A program made the position numbers and the translations under genes. A DNA stretch of 64,000 nucleotides, taken from NCBI GenBank assembly GCA_031308135.1, contig JAHLJT010002630.1, positions 95,772,141 through 95,836,140 of the forward strand. The letters run 5' to 3'. Each line of letters starts with the position of its first letter. Position 1 is the first letter of the stretch. Origin of the DNA: Acheta domesticus. Its lineage: Eukaryota; Arthropoda; Insecta; Orthoptera; Gryllidae. Positions 1 to 9,445 of this stretch are shown one piece after another. The notes under the pieces are model-generated. The model did not search any database, had not been told where the DNA came from, and saw only the letters and a program-made list of their open reading frames with translations.

Positions 1-826
1 AAAACCAACCGATAGACCAAAATGGCTTCTATGTCATTGATAGAGTACATTTACCACTATCCCTACCAAAAGTTTAAAGAAAAAATTTGGAGCCGTTTTT
101 GAGAAAATTTTGTTTTTGTAATTTTTTAAAATTGCACATATTGCACGCAATATTGCAGGAAAACTACCAAAATTGTGAAAAACATTTACATGACCTTTAT
201 TAAAGAACTCAATATGCAGAACAAATTTTATTTGAAGAAAAAATCTCTATCTTCAATTTTGTAGTTGGAGAAAGACGCCGAAAAAAATTCAAACTTTCAC
301 AATTTACGAAAATTCAGAGCTGTACGTGAAAATCGGACCTATGCCATGTTAAAAAGTGTATTTTCCTCTATTCATACAAGAAATTTAAAGAAAAAATTTG
401 GAGCCGTTTTTGAGAAAATGTTGAAAATCCCCGGGGGGCTTCATATAAAGTACCCCCAAATTTTAAAGAATCTTTTTCAAAATCACAAAGCTTTGACTAG
501 AATCAGATCGACTGGGGAATATCAATTTTGAAGAAAATCGATCGAACGGTTTAGGCGCTAGCGTTGACCACAGACGGACGGAATGCCGTCAATCGATTTT
601 TAAGTATAAAGAAGCAACAAATCATGAATTTTGACCACACCACGAGATAGAGGATTTTTTTTCTTAATTTAGCAACTGGTTTTATCCACTTATTCGTTTT
701 CACGGCCCGGCAATTAATTTTTTTCCGCCGAAAATTGGCCATTTTTTCGCGCAGCATTACATAACTTTCCCTATACTACGTATATCACTCCGAGTATACG
801 TACGTATACGGGAAAGTAAAAATGGG
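1..826 (+). repeat. AT-rich dispersed repeat with ~310-bp internal units, copy 1 (cut by window start)
   Basis: Nearly identical, in inverted orientation, to 54120-53283. The core motif GGAGCCGTTTTTGAGAAAA occurs at 89 and 400, so the repeat is built from units about 311 bp long. Its right end, 771-822, is a hairpin with CTTTCCC and GGGAAAG at its two ends and a palindromic GTATACGTACGTATAC stretch inside. The short frames at 265-531 and 551-757 recur in the other copy, but they look like open stretches of the repeat rather than proteins. Confidence 0.85.
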
Positions 827-835
827 AGAAATTTT

Positions 836-1170
836 CCATTTAAGATTTCAAAGTTGCCTCTCCCACTCCTAGGAAGCGGGGGAGGGAGATTTGATTTTAT
901 TTCAGCCAGATTTTCCCATTGGAGATATTAATTTGTCTATAACATGTCTGGATCGTCTCTCTCGACCAAACACTGTTTTAGACCAAACTTATGTATGTAT
1001 TTTTTAGTGTAGAATCCGAATCTGCAATAAAAAGTGGGGGTTCCCATTTAAGATTTCAAAGTTGGCTCCCACCTCACCCTCAAGGAGCGAGCGTGGAAGT
1101 TTGATTTTAGGTCTGACTGATGTTCCCCTTATAGATATTAATTTTTTGCCTTTGACATTTTTTGTACGTT
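836..1170. repeat. Diverged tandem duplication, period about 208 bp
   Basis: The sequence CCATTTAAGATTTCAAAGTTG (shown to 20 bases: CCATTTAAGATTTCAAAGTT) begins at 836 and again at 1044. In both copies it is followed by a C-rich stretch and then by GAGATATTAAT or TAGATATTAAT. The copies have drifted and carry no convincing open frame. Confidence 0.6.
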
Positions 1171-1254
1171 GCATATTTTGCAAGTTATTTTGATTTGTCA
1201 CGTTAAATGTATAAAGCCAGCCTTAGTCCTTTCGTCGGGTGGTTGACTGCGCAG

Positions 1255-1467
1255 GGTGGCTGCCTCCGTCGCCGCCGCCTCCGCCGCCGCTGTCGCCGCC
1301 GCCGGGCCCGGGGGAGGACGGGGTGGCGGGGGCGGCGCTGCAGGACCGTCAACCCGGCGCCCCCGCCCCCGGCCCCGGCCCCGCCGCCGCCCCCACCGCC
1401 AAGGACAGCGCCGCCGCCGCCGCAGCCGGAGCCAGCAGCTCCCTCGTGCCGTTTGCATACACCCACG
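1255..1467 (+). CDS. Gene 1, exon A: Pro/Ala-rich coding exon
   Basis: A 213-nt GC-rich block between a GCGCAG acceptor and a CACG/GTGAGC donor. In the frame of codon 1257 it encodes a proline run, then Gly/Pro/Ala-rich low-complexity sequence, ending SSSLVPFAYTH. It enters with two bases of a codon and leaves with one (G); exon B at 6536 begins with two bases (GG), so the junction makes a glycine and the frame stays open. The acceptor has a poor pyrimidine tract. GC content is far above the AT-rich surroundings. Low-complexity sequence can stay open by chance, so the case rests on the linked phases of all six exons. The family is not recognised, and earlier exons are expected to the left of the window. 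Confidence 0.55.
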
Positions 1468-1911
1468 GTGAGCGACACTCCACTGGATCAATGGAGCAAT
1501 GTTGCCTGATTTGACGTGGCGACGGAACGCCATCAGGCCTGCACTTCCGCCGGAACTCGCAAATTCCGTTACGCTCCTTTCGCCATCTAGCGGCGAACTC
1601 ATAATTTGGACGACGAAACATGAGATTTGAACTTTGTTCTTTTAGGTTTGAGGATCAGTAAATGTGTAGTGTAAATGTATAATATGAGACAGCCGGGTTT
1701 ACTTCCAGCTGTTTTCCTCGTGTCGTTCGCATACACCCACAGTGAGCGACACTCGACTGGATGAATCGAGCAATGTTGCCTGATTTTACGTGGCGAGGCC
1801 ATCAGGTCTGCTCTTCCGCCTGACCGCGCAAATTTCGACGCGCTCCTTTCGTCATTTAACAGCGAAATCATCATTAGGACGACGAAACAGGAGATTTGAA
1901 TTTTGTTTTAA
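1432..1911 (+). repeat. Duplicated exon A / intron border
   Basis: The last 36 nt of exon A and about 175 nt of the following intron (1432-1644) are repeated with divergence at 1705-1911. The second copy keeps TTCGCATACACCCAC followed by a GTGAGCGACACTC donor at 1742, which is 274 nt downstream of the first donor at 1468. The intronic parts share GCAATGTTGCCTGATTT, a GACGACGAAACA block and GAGATTTGAA. Confidence 0.8.
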
Positions 1912-3600
1912 AGCTTCTCTTAAAGCCGATATACTCGGTACATTTTTCGTGCAGTTTCTGTATAGGAACGTAAAGATCTAAAACTGAACGTATAAAAGCC
2001 AAAAAGTTGCGCATACACGGTCTGTACCAGACTTTATGCTTTCTGCATAAATCTCCACAAGCCGCCGCCAGGGGGGGGTACCAGGAAACAACTGAATTGC
2101 GCCTTCCGAGTACTTTCAGTGGAAGTATTTCTGTGCCTGCGTTCTGGCTATGATCTTGATTTAGTATTAATTAACCATGAGGAGCATAGAGAATAACAAT
2201 TGGAAGGCAGGGATAAGAAAAGAGGTAGTTTATCACAATATATCTTCATACAATTGCACCTTGACACACCTAACCACAAAATCGACATGGCCGATTACCG
2301 TTAGTGAACGATTCTGCCGCTAGAGGCGCTGGAGTCAAACTGTATGCTTTCTACACAAAAAAATATGAACATGTTCATAAGATGGGACAGCTGACTTTAC
2401 TTCCCCTCCGCACTTCACTAAGTGCGTGAAAATAAAAGACAACAACACAAATGTAAATCATTGGCCAATGGTGGATAGCGACCCTTCGGGCTCAAAAATA
2501 TTTAAATGGGGTCAATGAAGATTAAGAAGTCAACTAGGGATCAATAGCTGTATATGAACTGTCGAATGACTTGCATAGTCAAGATCCCATTAATTACCAA
2601 AAAAGTATTAATGACGTTAAATCATTTTCTGATTAATTGTTTTCTACAAAACATCTAATAATTAATTACAAATTCGTTCATCTTCTTTCGTGATCATCGT
2701 TTATTGTTATGTTTAGAAAACTTAAAAAAATATGTCCCTATATATTCGACACATTATATCGCAATAAAATATTTTCCGCATCATTCATTACAGAAATTTT
2801 ATGGCTAAGTCATAAAGTACACTCGATATTTTGTAACCATTGCACAACAATGAAGAATAGAAACTCAGCTAATGAATTGAGAATGCATCTCCTATTATTA
2901 TGTGCAATTAACATTTGTATTGTGATTATCTGTACTATATATTATAGAAGAAAGGGTTGAAATGTCAATGAAGAGAACAATCCAAATAATCATGTATATT
3001 TGATTATCACTAATAATATTAGTAATTTAACACTCGGGTACTCTTTTGACTTTTTGGTAGAATATTTATCAAAAAGAAAAAGGTTTTATTTTTCAAGTAA
3101 TACTGGAAGAGGACATTTCGCGTACTATTTATATGCATCATTAGATTTGAACAAAAAAATAATATATTTATTGAAGTTTTTATTTTTTATATTAGATATT
3201 TACATTGAATTTATAATATATTTTATATTATATTTATTACGTTTTATTTATACATTTACAGACATAAATATAATAGTAGTAGTATTGCGAGTATTTTACA
3301 CCATTGGGCGTCTCTCGCATCCCAGTTTCCATTTTAGTCTGTCACTGCAGTTAATCCTCTTCTGTCCATTGCCTTCTCTACTCCTTCCTTCCATTACTTC
3401 TGGATCTTCCTCGTCTTCTGTGTGATAAATTTAATAATATTTTTAATACAACAATATTTTTGAAAGAGGTCGATGCAAGAAAAAGGTTGAGAATCTCTGC
3501 ACTAGATGAATACATGGAAACTGTTTTAATGTTTTCAGCAGTTGAGATAGTTGCATCATAAAGCGTACTTTTTATTACGTTCGCTTTGCAGGCTAATTCC
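1912..3600. other. AT-rich intronic DNA, nothing recognised
   Basis: No splice-bounded exon, transposon motif or tandem repeat was found. The open frames at 2709-2960 and 3000-3425 are composed of AT-rich codons, lack splice context and are probably chance. The stretch lies in the intron between gene 1 exons A and B. Confidence 0.5.
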
Positions 3601-3623
3601 CTTCACACGCAGAAAAGCAGAAA

Positions 3624-3786
3624 TAGACAGACGGACAGACAAACAGACAGACGGACAGACGGACGGACAGACAGATGGACAGACAGACAGACGGATAGAC
3701 GGTCAGACGGACGGACAAACGGATGGACTGATGGACGGACAGACGGACGGACTGACGGACAGACAGACGGACAGACAGACAGACAG
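3624..3786. repeat. GACA/GACG tetranucleotide array
   Basis: About 160 bp of ACAG/ACGG tetranucleotides in irregular order (GACAGACG, GACGGACG and similar). It stays open in several frames on both strands only because its period is four. The related but distinct GGAC/GGAA array at 49030-49237 lies inside a dispersed repeat. Confidence 0.9.
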
Positions 3787-3865
3787 GTTCGGTGGTATAA
3801 CGTTTAGCACATCGGACTGTTGTACCCATTTTGCGGGTTCAAACCCTAACAACGCCGTGGGTTTT
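3787..3865 (+). repeat. tRNA-like head of a SINE (candidate)
   Basis: GGTGGTATAACGTTTAGCAC resembles a pol III A box and GCGGGTTCAAACCCT matches a B box (GGTTCRANNCC). Their spacing is about that of a tRNA. A full cloverleaf is not evident, so a tRNA-derived retroposon is more likely than a functional tRNA gene. Confidence 0.45.
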
Positions 3866-4056
3866 CAAGGGCGGAAAATTCTGCCATCCTTTGGAGGGGA
3901 AGTGCAGCCGACAGTCCCATGTAGTAGATATACAGCATGTAAAATATTCTCAAGCCTAAAAGAAGCCTCTGAGCTAAATTCAAATTGCTTGTTTTGTCGC
4001 CCAACTGATACCTTCTTTCTCTTCTAGTTGGTGAAAGGAGCATAACGAAATTTGCG

Positions 4057-4150
4057 TGGTCAGACGGAAGAGCGGGCCTGATGGCCCGAGTCTCTCGCCG
4101 TAATATAAGGCATTAACGGTCAAGCGTAAAATAAGGTATTAACGGTAAAT
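4057..4150 (+). repeat. Retroelement 3'-end fragment
   Basis: GACGGAAGAGCGGGCCTGATGGCCCGAG followed by GCCGTAATATAAGGCATTA (here given in words past 20 bases: GAAGAGCGGGCCTGATGGCC) parallels 57818-57860, where the same block runs into AATAAAGAC and an ATT repeat. It is most likely a decayed tail of the same LINE or SINE family. Bases 4150-4960 beyond it hold nothing recognised; a 77-codon frame at 4221-4454 has no support. Confidence 0.5.
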
Positions 4151-5009
4151 TAAGGCATGAAGGTCTCTGCACGTAAAATAACGCTCCACGCCTTAGTCCA
4201 GGCGGACCCCAGTTGGGCACTTGGCTTCATCGTGGCAGTGCAGATTCTTATGGGTTATTAAGGAAGGGGTTGTCCCGGAGTATTGTGAGTGGTGTACACA
4301 TTATTTGACTTCGGTGATAGCCAGAAAAGCTTTTGGCTCCGAGCTGGCAGCCTTCATTGGGGAGGTTCTCGCGAAGGGTAACTGCGTCCCGGCGGGCTCC
4401 AGATATCATCCTGAAGGTGTTCTTGGCCGTGAAAAGCGGTGCAGAGAAAGGTAAAACAGTCTAGGCAGGGTTGCCAGATGTTTTGTCCAAACATCCGCCG
4501 TTAGATGGTTGTAAATCCGCCCATTTCCGCCCAAAAAGAAAAATTCCAAGCGGGAAATTTGAATTTCCATGAAAATAATTTGTATCGAATTGTTTGTTTG
4601 AGCTTGATTTGATTTGTTTTATTGTTTTCTTTATGTAAATTCATTCTTTATTCATTCTTTATGTAAAAACTTTTTGTTAGAATAAATTATATCTTAACTT
4701 TTAAAATGCAGCTTACAGATGCATGCTTATACCCTACGGTTTAACGGAAAATGCAGGCACTGACACCTTCCAAAAGAGCGCGGCTTCACGGGGTTTAGCA
4801 CCGCCTTCTCACTGCACCCACCCTGGCGCTAGCGACGTGAGAACCGCCGGGAAACCCGAGTTTGGGTGGATGTTTCCGCCTCCACCAAGAGCCTCAGGTC
4901 TTGCGACAAAAGGTCTTGCAGGAAATGTTAAGAAATTTAAGAATTTTGACACCTAATGGTTAATTCTCTAAACGTTCCCAAAATTAGGAAGCCCTTGCTG
5001 TTCTTGTAA

Positions 5010-5205
5010 TGCCCGGGGCTGTGGCCCACCGGTGGGCAATACCTGGTGGGAGAAGAACTCCACAAGCCTGTAGTAGTTCGGCGTCGGATCTTGCTATCCA
5101 GCGAGGCAAGATCACCGCCATCTACCGCGATGAAGCATGCACTAAACTAACGTGACCAATAACCTTAACAGTTGACTCACCCTGAATCACTATTCAACCA
5201 TTTTT
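5010..5205 (+). mobile_element. SINE, 3' fragment, plus orientation
   Basis: Shares the CACCGGTGGGCAATACCTGG block, the CCAGCGAGGCAAGATCACCG block and the ATTGATTGATTAG tail with the SINE copies listed elsewhere (for example 55800-55965). It abuts the minus-oriented copy starting at 5215, so the two elements lie tail to tail. Confidence 0.7.
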
Positions 5206-5214
5206 TGATTGATT

Positions 5215-5755
5215 GATTAGTGATTCCGGGCACGCCAACAGCTAAGGTCATTATTCCCGTCAGGGTAGTGCATATTTTTCTCGTAGCAATGGCTGTGATC
5301 TTCCCTCGCCAGATGGTGAGATTCTGTGTCGACCTACCGTCGGCTAGCTGGGTTTTCCCCAACCAAGTATTTACCACCAGCGGGGCACCACCCCAGCCGG
5401 GGCAAATTCTAAGCTACCGACTATCTCCCAGGAAGTGTGCTAGTGTTGCACATGTTAGTGATGAGGTGAGGATAGGAAAAGGAATGGGAAGGAAAGATCG
5501 CGCGCGGTCCGCGGCTTGTGTGCAATGTACTGCTCCAGCATTCGCCTGGTGTTGATCGGAGAAACCCCGGAAAACTCCCGATGAGCGGAGCCGGCCGCTA
5601 GAATTCTCCTCCAGACAGCGACTGAAATCGACTTAGCCATGCAGCTAGTGTCGAAAATCTTGCCACCGTCGGGACTCGAACCTAGGGCCTCCCGGTCAGA
5701 GGCCCTGCAGTGACATGAATTGATGCCTTGACCCACCTCTCCGGTCCTAATCAAT
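5215..5755 (-). mobile_element. Long tRNA-derived SINE, minus orientation
   Basis: On the minus strand the copy starts with a tRNA-like head (B box GGTTCGAGTCCCGACGGTGG near 5670). It continues through the family body (GGAGTTTTCCGGGG, CCAGGCGAATGCTGGAGCAG, GCGCGCGATC) and ends near ATTGATTGATTAG at 5205-5215. The same order is seen at 17768-17028, 48250-47690, 52905-52392 and, in plus orientation, 15016-16040 and 55466-55965. Length is about 540 bp. Its short frames on either strand are incidental. Confidence 0.8.
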
Positions 5756-6031
5756 GAATCTTTATCTTCTCTGTTATGTCCAGAAAAACACAGGAATCAA
5801 GTAACATAGTCTTTTATTCCAGAGACAATTTCAGTACAATAATATCATTCCGGTAACCCAAAAAAAAGTCCACAAATCGAAGCAAAGTTACCGTTATCCT
5901 GGAGATGTACCAATACTAGCAGAGTTCAACAATAAGCCGTTAGAATGTCGAATGTACACTTGCCGGGTTCAAATCTCATAAACACAGCCGTAAACCTCTA
6001 TCAATCACCAGGAACTCGACTCGGAAAACTA

Positions 6032-6285
6032 TACTGCGATTTCTCTAACTGCGTCCCTCAAGGCCACTCAAATCCCATCTTCGCGATGGAATTATGTCAC
6101 GGCATTTCGCGTCTTTTCTCGTTCTTGCCGGTAGAAGTCGCATGATCGCAAGCACTGCTTCCCACGGTCGCGATCGTGCGAAATCTAGCGGAACGACTGA
6201 GAAAGACGCGAAATGCCGTGACATATTCCATCGCGAAGATGGGATTTGAGTGGCCTTGAGGGACGCAGTTAGAGAAATCGCAGTA
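6032..6285. mobile_element. Hairpin MITE with TA target duplication
   Basis: The two arms are almost perfect reverse complements for about 100 bp, from TACTGCGATTTCTCTAACTG at the left end to its complement at the right end. TA dinucleotides flank both ends (6030-6031, 6286-6287), as expected for Tc1/mariner-type non-autonomous elements. The GGCATTTCGCGTCTT core also occurs in the related palindrome at 36490-36665. No coding content. Confidence 0.85.
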
Positions 6286-6535
6286 TACCTGCCTCTCCGG
6301 TGGCGGTGCCCGCTTTTACTTGGCCTTGTGGCGTAGCCTCGCCTCCGCCCTGGGGCTCCGCTGGCTGGCTGCCCGCTCCTCGTTCGCCCGCACTTTCCTT
6401 GGTTCGCTGCTCCGCAAACCGCCGCTGCGCGCTGGCGGTTAGGCGCGCAATTTGAACCATCGCACACAGCCGCAACGTTCTCCTTCCTGGATCACTAAGC
6501 ATTTTCTAGATCTTTCGCTGCGCTGTGTCGTTCAG

Positions 6536-6746
6536 GGTCCGTGGCGGGGTACGGCAGCCCGCTGGGCACGGGGCTGGCGGCGGCGGCGGGGTCGCTGGGC
6601 TCGTACGCAGAACCACTGGCCCACCTGACGGACCACCACCACTCGCCGCACCACCCGCGCGGCGACCACCACCACGACCACCACGGCGACCTCCACGTGC
6701 ACCACGCCGACCACTTGCACCAGGAGCACCATTACGCCGAGCACGA
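6536..6746 (+). CDS. Gene 1, exon B: Ala/Gly- then His-rich exon
   Basis: A 211-nt block after a good acceptor (CTGTGTCGTTCAG). It encodes SVAGYGSPLGTGLAAAAGSL, then an acidic His-rich tract with many HH pairs ending HYAEH. It begins with GG, completing the codon left by exon A. Two endings are possible. The reading frame itself reaches GAG-TGA at 6748, giving a C-terminus. Alternatively, splicing at CACGA/GTGAGC (6747) leaves two bases (GA) that fit the single base C opening exon C, giving AspLeuGluGluAsp in a run of similar acidic/His composition. I prefer splicing because three further phase-matched exons follow. His-rich tracts often bind metal, but no function can be assigned. Confidence 0.6.
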
Positions 6747-6766
6747 GTGAGCCACACACCACCATT

Positions 6767-7099
6767 TATAATAATAATAATAATAATAATTAAATAAAAT
6801 ACAAAAGTTTGGAAATCGACATCAGCCGAATGTGGGGCGTAAAAGCACAGGTCGTCCCGATAGTTATCGGAGCTCTGGGATTTGTTCCGCAAAATTTGTG
6901 TAAGAACTTGTTTAAACTCCCAGGTAATTCAAAAGACTGGGAAGTGCAAGAAATCGCTTTATTTGGAACAGCCTACATTTTGCGCAAAGTATTCTAGAGG
7001 CACCGACAGTCCCTAGATCTGCTCCTTAGGTAGCTGGTTGCAACCTGGAGTAGATTTTATATTCAGCCGACACATAACATCTTTAGTCGTGATTTAGAG

Positions 7100-7157
<58 letters not shown>
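6767..7157 (+). mobile_element. Dong/R4-type retrotransposon, 3' fragment A
   Basis: About 310 bp matching the last codons and 3' UTR of the element at 31030-35197 (ISRMWGVKAQVVPIVIGALG, then a 3' UTR containing GCTCCTTAGGTAGCTGGTTG). It is bounded by TAA repeats at 6767-6790 and 7102-7157. 5' truncation and integration within TAA repeats fit the target preference known for Dong elements. It lies only 20 bp downstream of the exon B donor. Confidence 0.9.
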
Positions 7158-7925
7158 TTTATTCACATCTTGTTTTACATAGATAATTTACATTGCATTT
7201 TCTTGGAATTACTAACCATCGATAACCAGTTGTGATGCTTAGCAATACTGAGTTCGTTTTGTACTCCCATTATTCCTTTTCCTACTCCCGTTGTATAATG
7301 CTGTCATTTGATGGCTGCAACCAGTTGCATAATAATAGTCATTTCAATACAGTTTTCATTGTGATACAGGTTCTTGGCCACCCACAGAAGTTTACAAACC
7401 AAGTGTTGACACTAAATTAATCATTGAGAATCGTTTTAGAAAATGTTTCGTTCGATTTTGTATATTAAAATTGTATTGATTTATATTACGCTAAATAGTT
7501 TTAATTTCTTTTATTATTAGTATTTTTCGTGGTATATTATTTAAAATAAAGTGGATCGTATTTTCACTTTGATTCTATTTGACTAGCGCAGTACTCCCCA
7601 GTAGGAGGACAGTAACCACAGCCCCGGCAGCATGCCGGGGTAACAGGGTAGCTTTAGGTAGCAATAGGGTAGCAACAGGTAGCAGCAACAGGGTAGATTT
7701 AAGTAGCTCTCCGGCATGTGGCCTTGGCTGAATCAATTGACACGAAACTATTCATTGAAAAAGTCGTGGAAAAAGTACCGTATGAAACTCGATGTAATGG
7801 TATTAATACACTCGTGTGAAGTTTACGATACTCGCTCGTTCCTCGCTCGTATCGTAATATCACACATAATGTACTATTTAAGTTGCGCGATGGCACAATA
7901 ACGAACTAATATCGCAGCATACAGG
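7158..7925. other. Intronic DNA with small palindromes, no gene seen
   Basis: Mostly AT-rich. A CCCCGGCAGCATGCCGGGG palindrome lies near 7621, a short GGGTAGCAACA-type repeat at 7645-7697, and a hairpin around TACGATACTCGCTCG at 7825-7855. No exon or transposon protein is recognised. Confidence 0.4.
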
Positions 7926-7931
7926 CGTGTC

Positions 7932-8605
7932 GCGTAACTTTAGCACCACCTGTAATTTTTGAACGCTTGAAGTTATTGCAATGCAGTTTTCACGGAAGTG
8001 CATGAAGGAGTAGGTCTAGTTTATACATATATTCATTTCCGTTGTATCACTTGTTTTTTATGAGATATTGAGGTAACTTTTTTCCAATTGAACTATACAT
8101 TTATTATCTATTAAAATGAGCGTAAAAAGACTAATACAATGATTTACATTTTGTCATATGTTAGATACACATTTTTTTGAGAAATTTTGATTTTATTGCG
8201 ACTCGTATTTATAGGATATTTTGAATGTAACAGTCCACACCCAAGGTCGCGCAGCGCTCTCCCTGTTAACGCGCGCTCGGGGCGTTACAATATCCTTTAA
8301 ACACGAGTTACAAAAATCAAAATTATTCAAAAAATGCTCATCTAACATATGACAATATGTATATATGTATATCTTTGGATTAGTCTTCTTACGCTTGTCA
8401 TGATAGGCTAAAAATGTGTATAGTTCTATTGAAAAAACCCCAACAAAGTTACCTCAATATCTCGAAAAAACAAGAGATAAAATGGAAATGAATTTATGTA
8501 TAAACTATACCTATTCCCTCATGCACTTCTGTGAAAACTGCATTGCAATAACTTCAACCGTTCAAAAATTGCAGGAGACGCTAAAGTTACGTGATTCACT
8601 TGCAC
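7932..8605. mobile_element. Large foldback (imperfect inverted repeat) element
   Basis: The left arm (7932-8235) and right arm (8280-8605) are reverse complements with scattered mismatches: GAAGTTATTGCAATGCAGTT and TTTTCACGGAAGTGCATGA on the left return as complements on the right. The centre, near 8255, is GC-rich (GGTCGCGCAGCGCTCTC). Each arm is about 300 bp. No transposase and no clear target duplication were found. Confidence 0.8.
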
Positions 8606-9256
8606 TTTCAAGAGACAGTCAGAAAGTAATGCCTGGTATTTTTTTACTTAAATGAAATTACTTAAGTGTAAAATTTGAATTTGCCCCTATTCCTCAAACC
8701 TTTTTCTACAATACACTGGACTATTAAATTTCTGTATAATGAAGTGGCAGCACAGCAGTCGTTTGAAAAATGGCCGACATCGATGTTCGTAAAAGACAGC
8801 GTTGTGTGATTGAATTCTTGAATGCAAAAGGTGAAATGTGACAGATGAATTTTGTCGCATTACCTCCCTTATTTCGTCTGATCACCCAGCGGTCACCACT
8901 AACGATGTCATCGACTTGTGAGCATCTACACATATTAAAGTGGTATATGTGCCATTTGTCGTTGTAGCACTTTAGTATTGGTAAAAGTACCACTTTAGTA
9001 TTGGAAGATGGTTTTAATATTAGTCAATTCTTAAGTGGTCTAAGTCACATTGTGTATTCGTACCATAGATTACTTTAGTTCCAGGCTAGCCAATTCATGG
9101 TTAATTGTATTGATATTACCTTTCATTCTTCTGCCTCTATTTTTGTTTCTCCACATTTCCTATTAACCCAGTTAAAGACATACATCACAATGTGAGAAAC
9201 TTGATTTCTTTTCCACTTCAGTACTGCTTTAGTAAAATAAAAGTGTTCTGCTACAG
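8606..9256. other. Intronic DNA, nothing recognised
   Basis: AT-rich sequence leading to the exon C acceptor at 9256. Short frames on both strands lack splice or domain support. Confidence 0.4.
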
Positions 9257-9347
9257 CCTGGAGGAAGATCATCACGAGAAAAAGTCGGCAGCCAAACACA
9301 TCGCCATGGGCTTCCTAGCCTACATGGCAGTACTCGCCGTCCTACAG
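9257..9347 (+). CDS. Gene 1, exon C: acidic/His stretch and hydrophobic helix
   Basis: A 91-nt block between acceptor TTCTGCTACAG and donor CTACAG/GTACAG. One base completes the incoming codon; then 30 codons read LEEDHHEKKSAAKHIAMGFL and AYMAVLAVLQ. With the first residues of exon D (GGLIAL) this makes a hydrophobic helix of about 18-20 residues that could be membrane-spanning. The outgoing phase is 0, matching exon D. The charged HHEKK lead-in continues the His-rich composition of exon B, which supports the join. Topology and function are unknown. Confidence 0.65.
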
Positions 9348-9369
9348 GTACAGCAGAACAGTGCTATAG

Positions 9370-9444
9370 TAGTAATGGTAGTAATGATGATGATGATAAT
9401 AATAATAATAATAATAATAGTAATAAAAACAACAATAATAATAA
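9370..9444. repeat. TAA/TGA microsatellite 5' of Dong fragment B
   Basis: A GTAATGATGATGATAATAATAA-type trinucleotide run (described to avoid a longer string) that begins about 20 bp after the exon C donor and runs into Dong sequence at 9446. It is the probable landing site of the retrotransposon. Confidence 0.85.
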
Positions 9445-9445
9445 C

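Noticed and set aside
265..531. 88-codon ORF found again at 53852-53586
   Set aside because: The two are almost identical only because they lie in near-identical repeat copies; the frame is AT-rich and spans unit boundaries of the repeat.
1198..1602. Minus-strand and alternative-frame ORFs over exon A (up to 134 codons)
   Set aside because: GC-rich low-complexity DNA is open in most frames; only the plus frame links to the other exons by splice phase.
3624..3786. CRISPR-like array
   Set aside because: No constant repeat and unique spacers; it is a simple tetranucleotide array in eukaryotic DNA.
3551..4027. 158-codon ORF over the GACA/GACG array
   Set aside because: Open only because of the four-base period; the rest of the frame crosses a tRNA-like segment.
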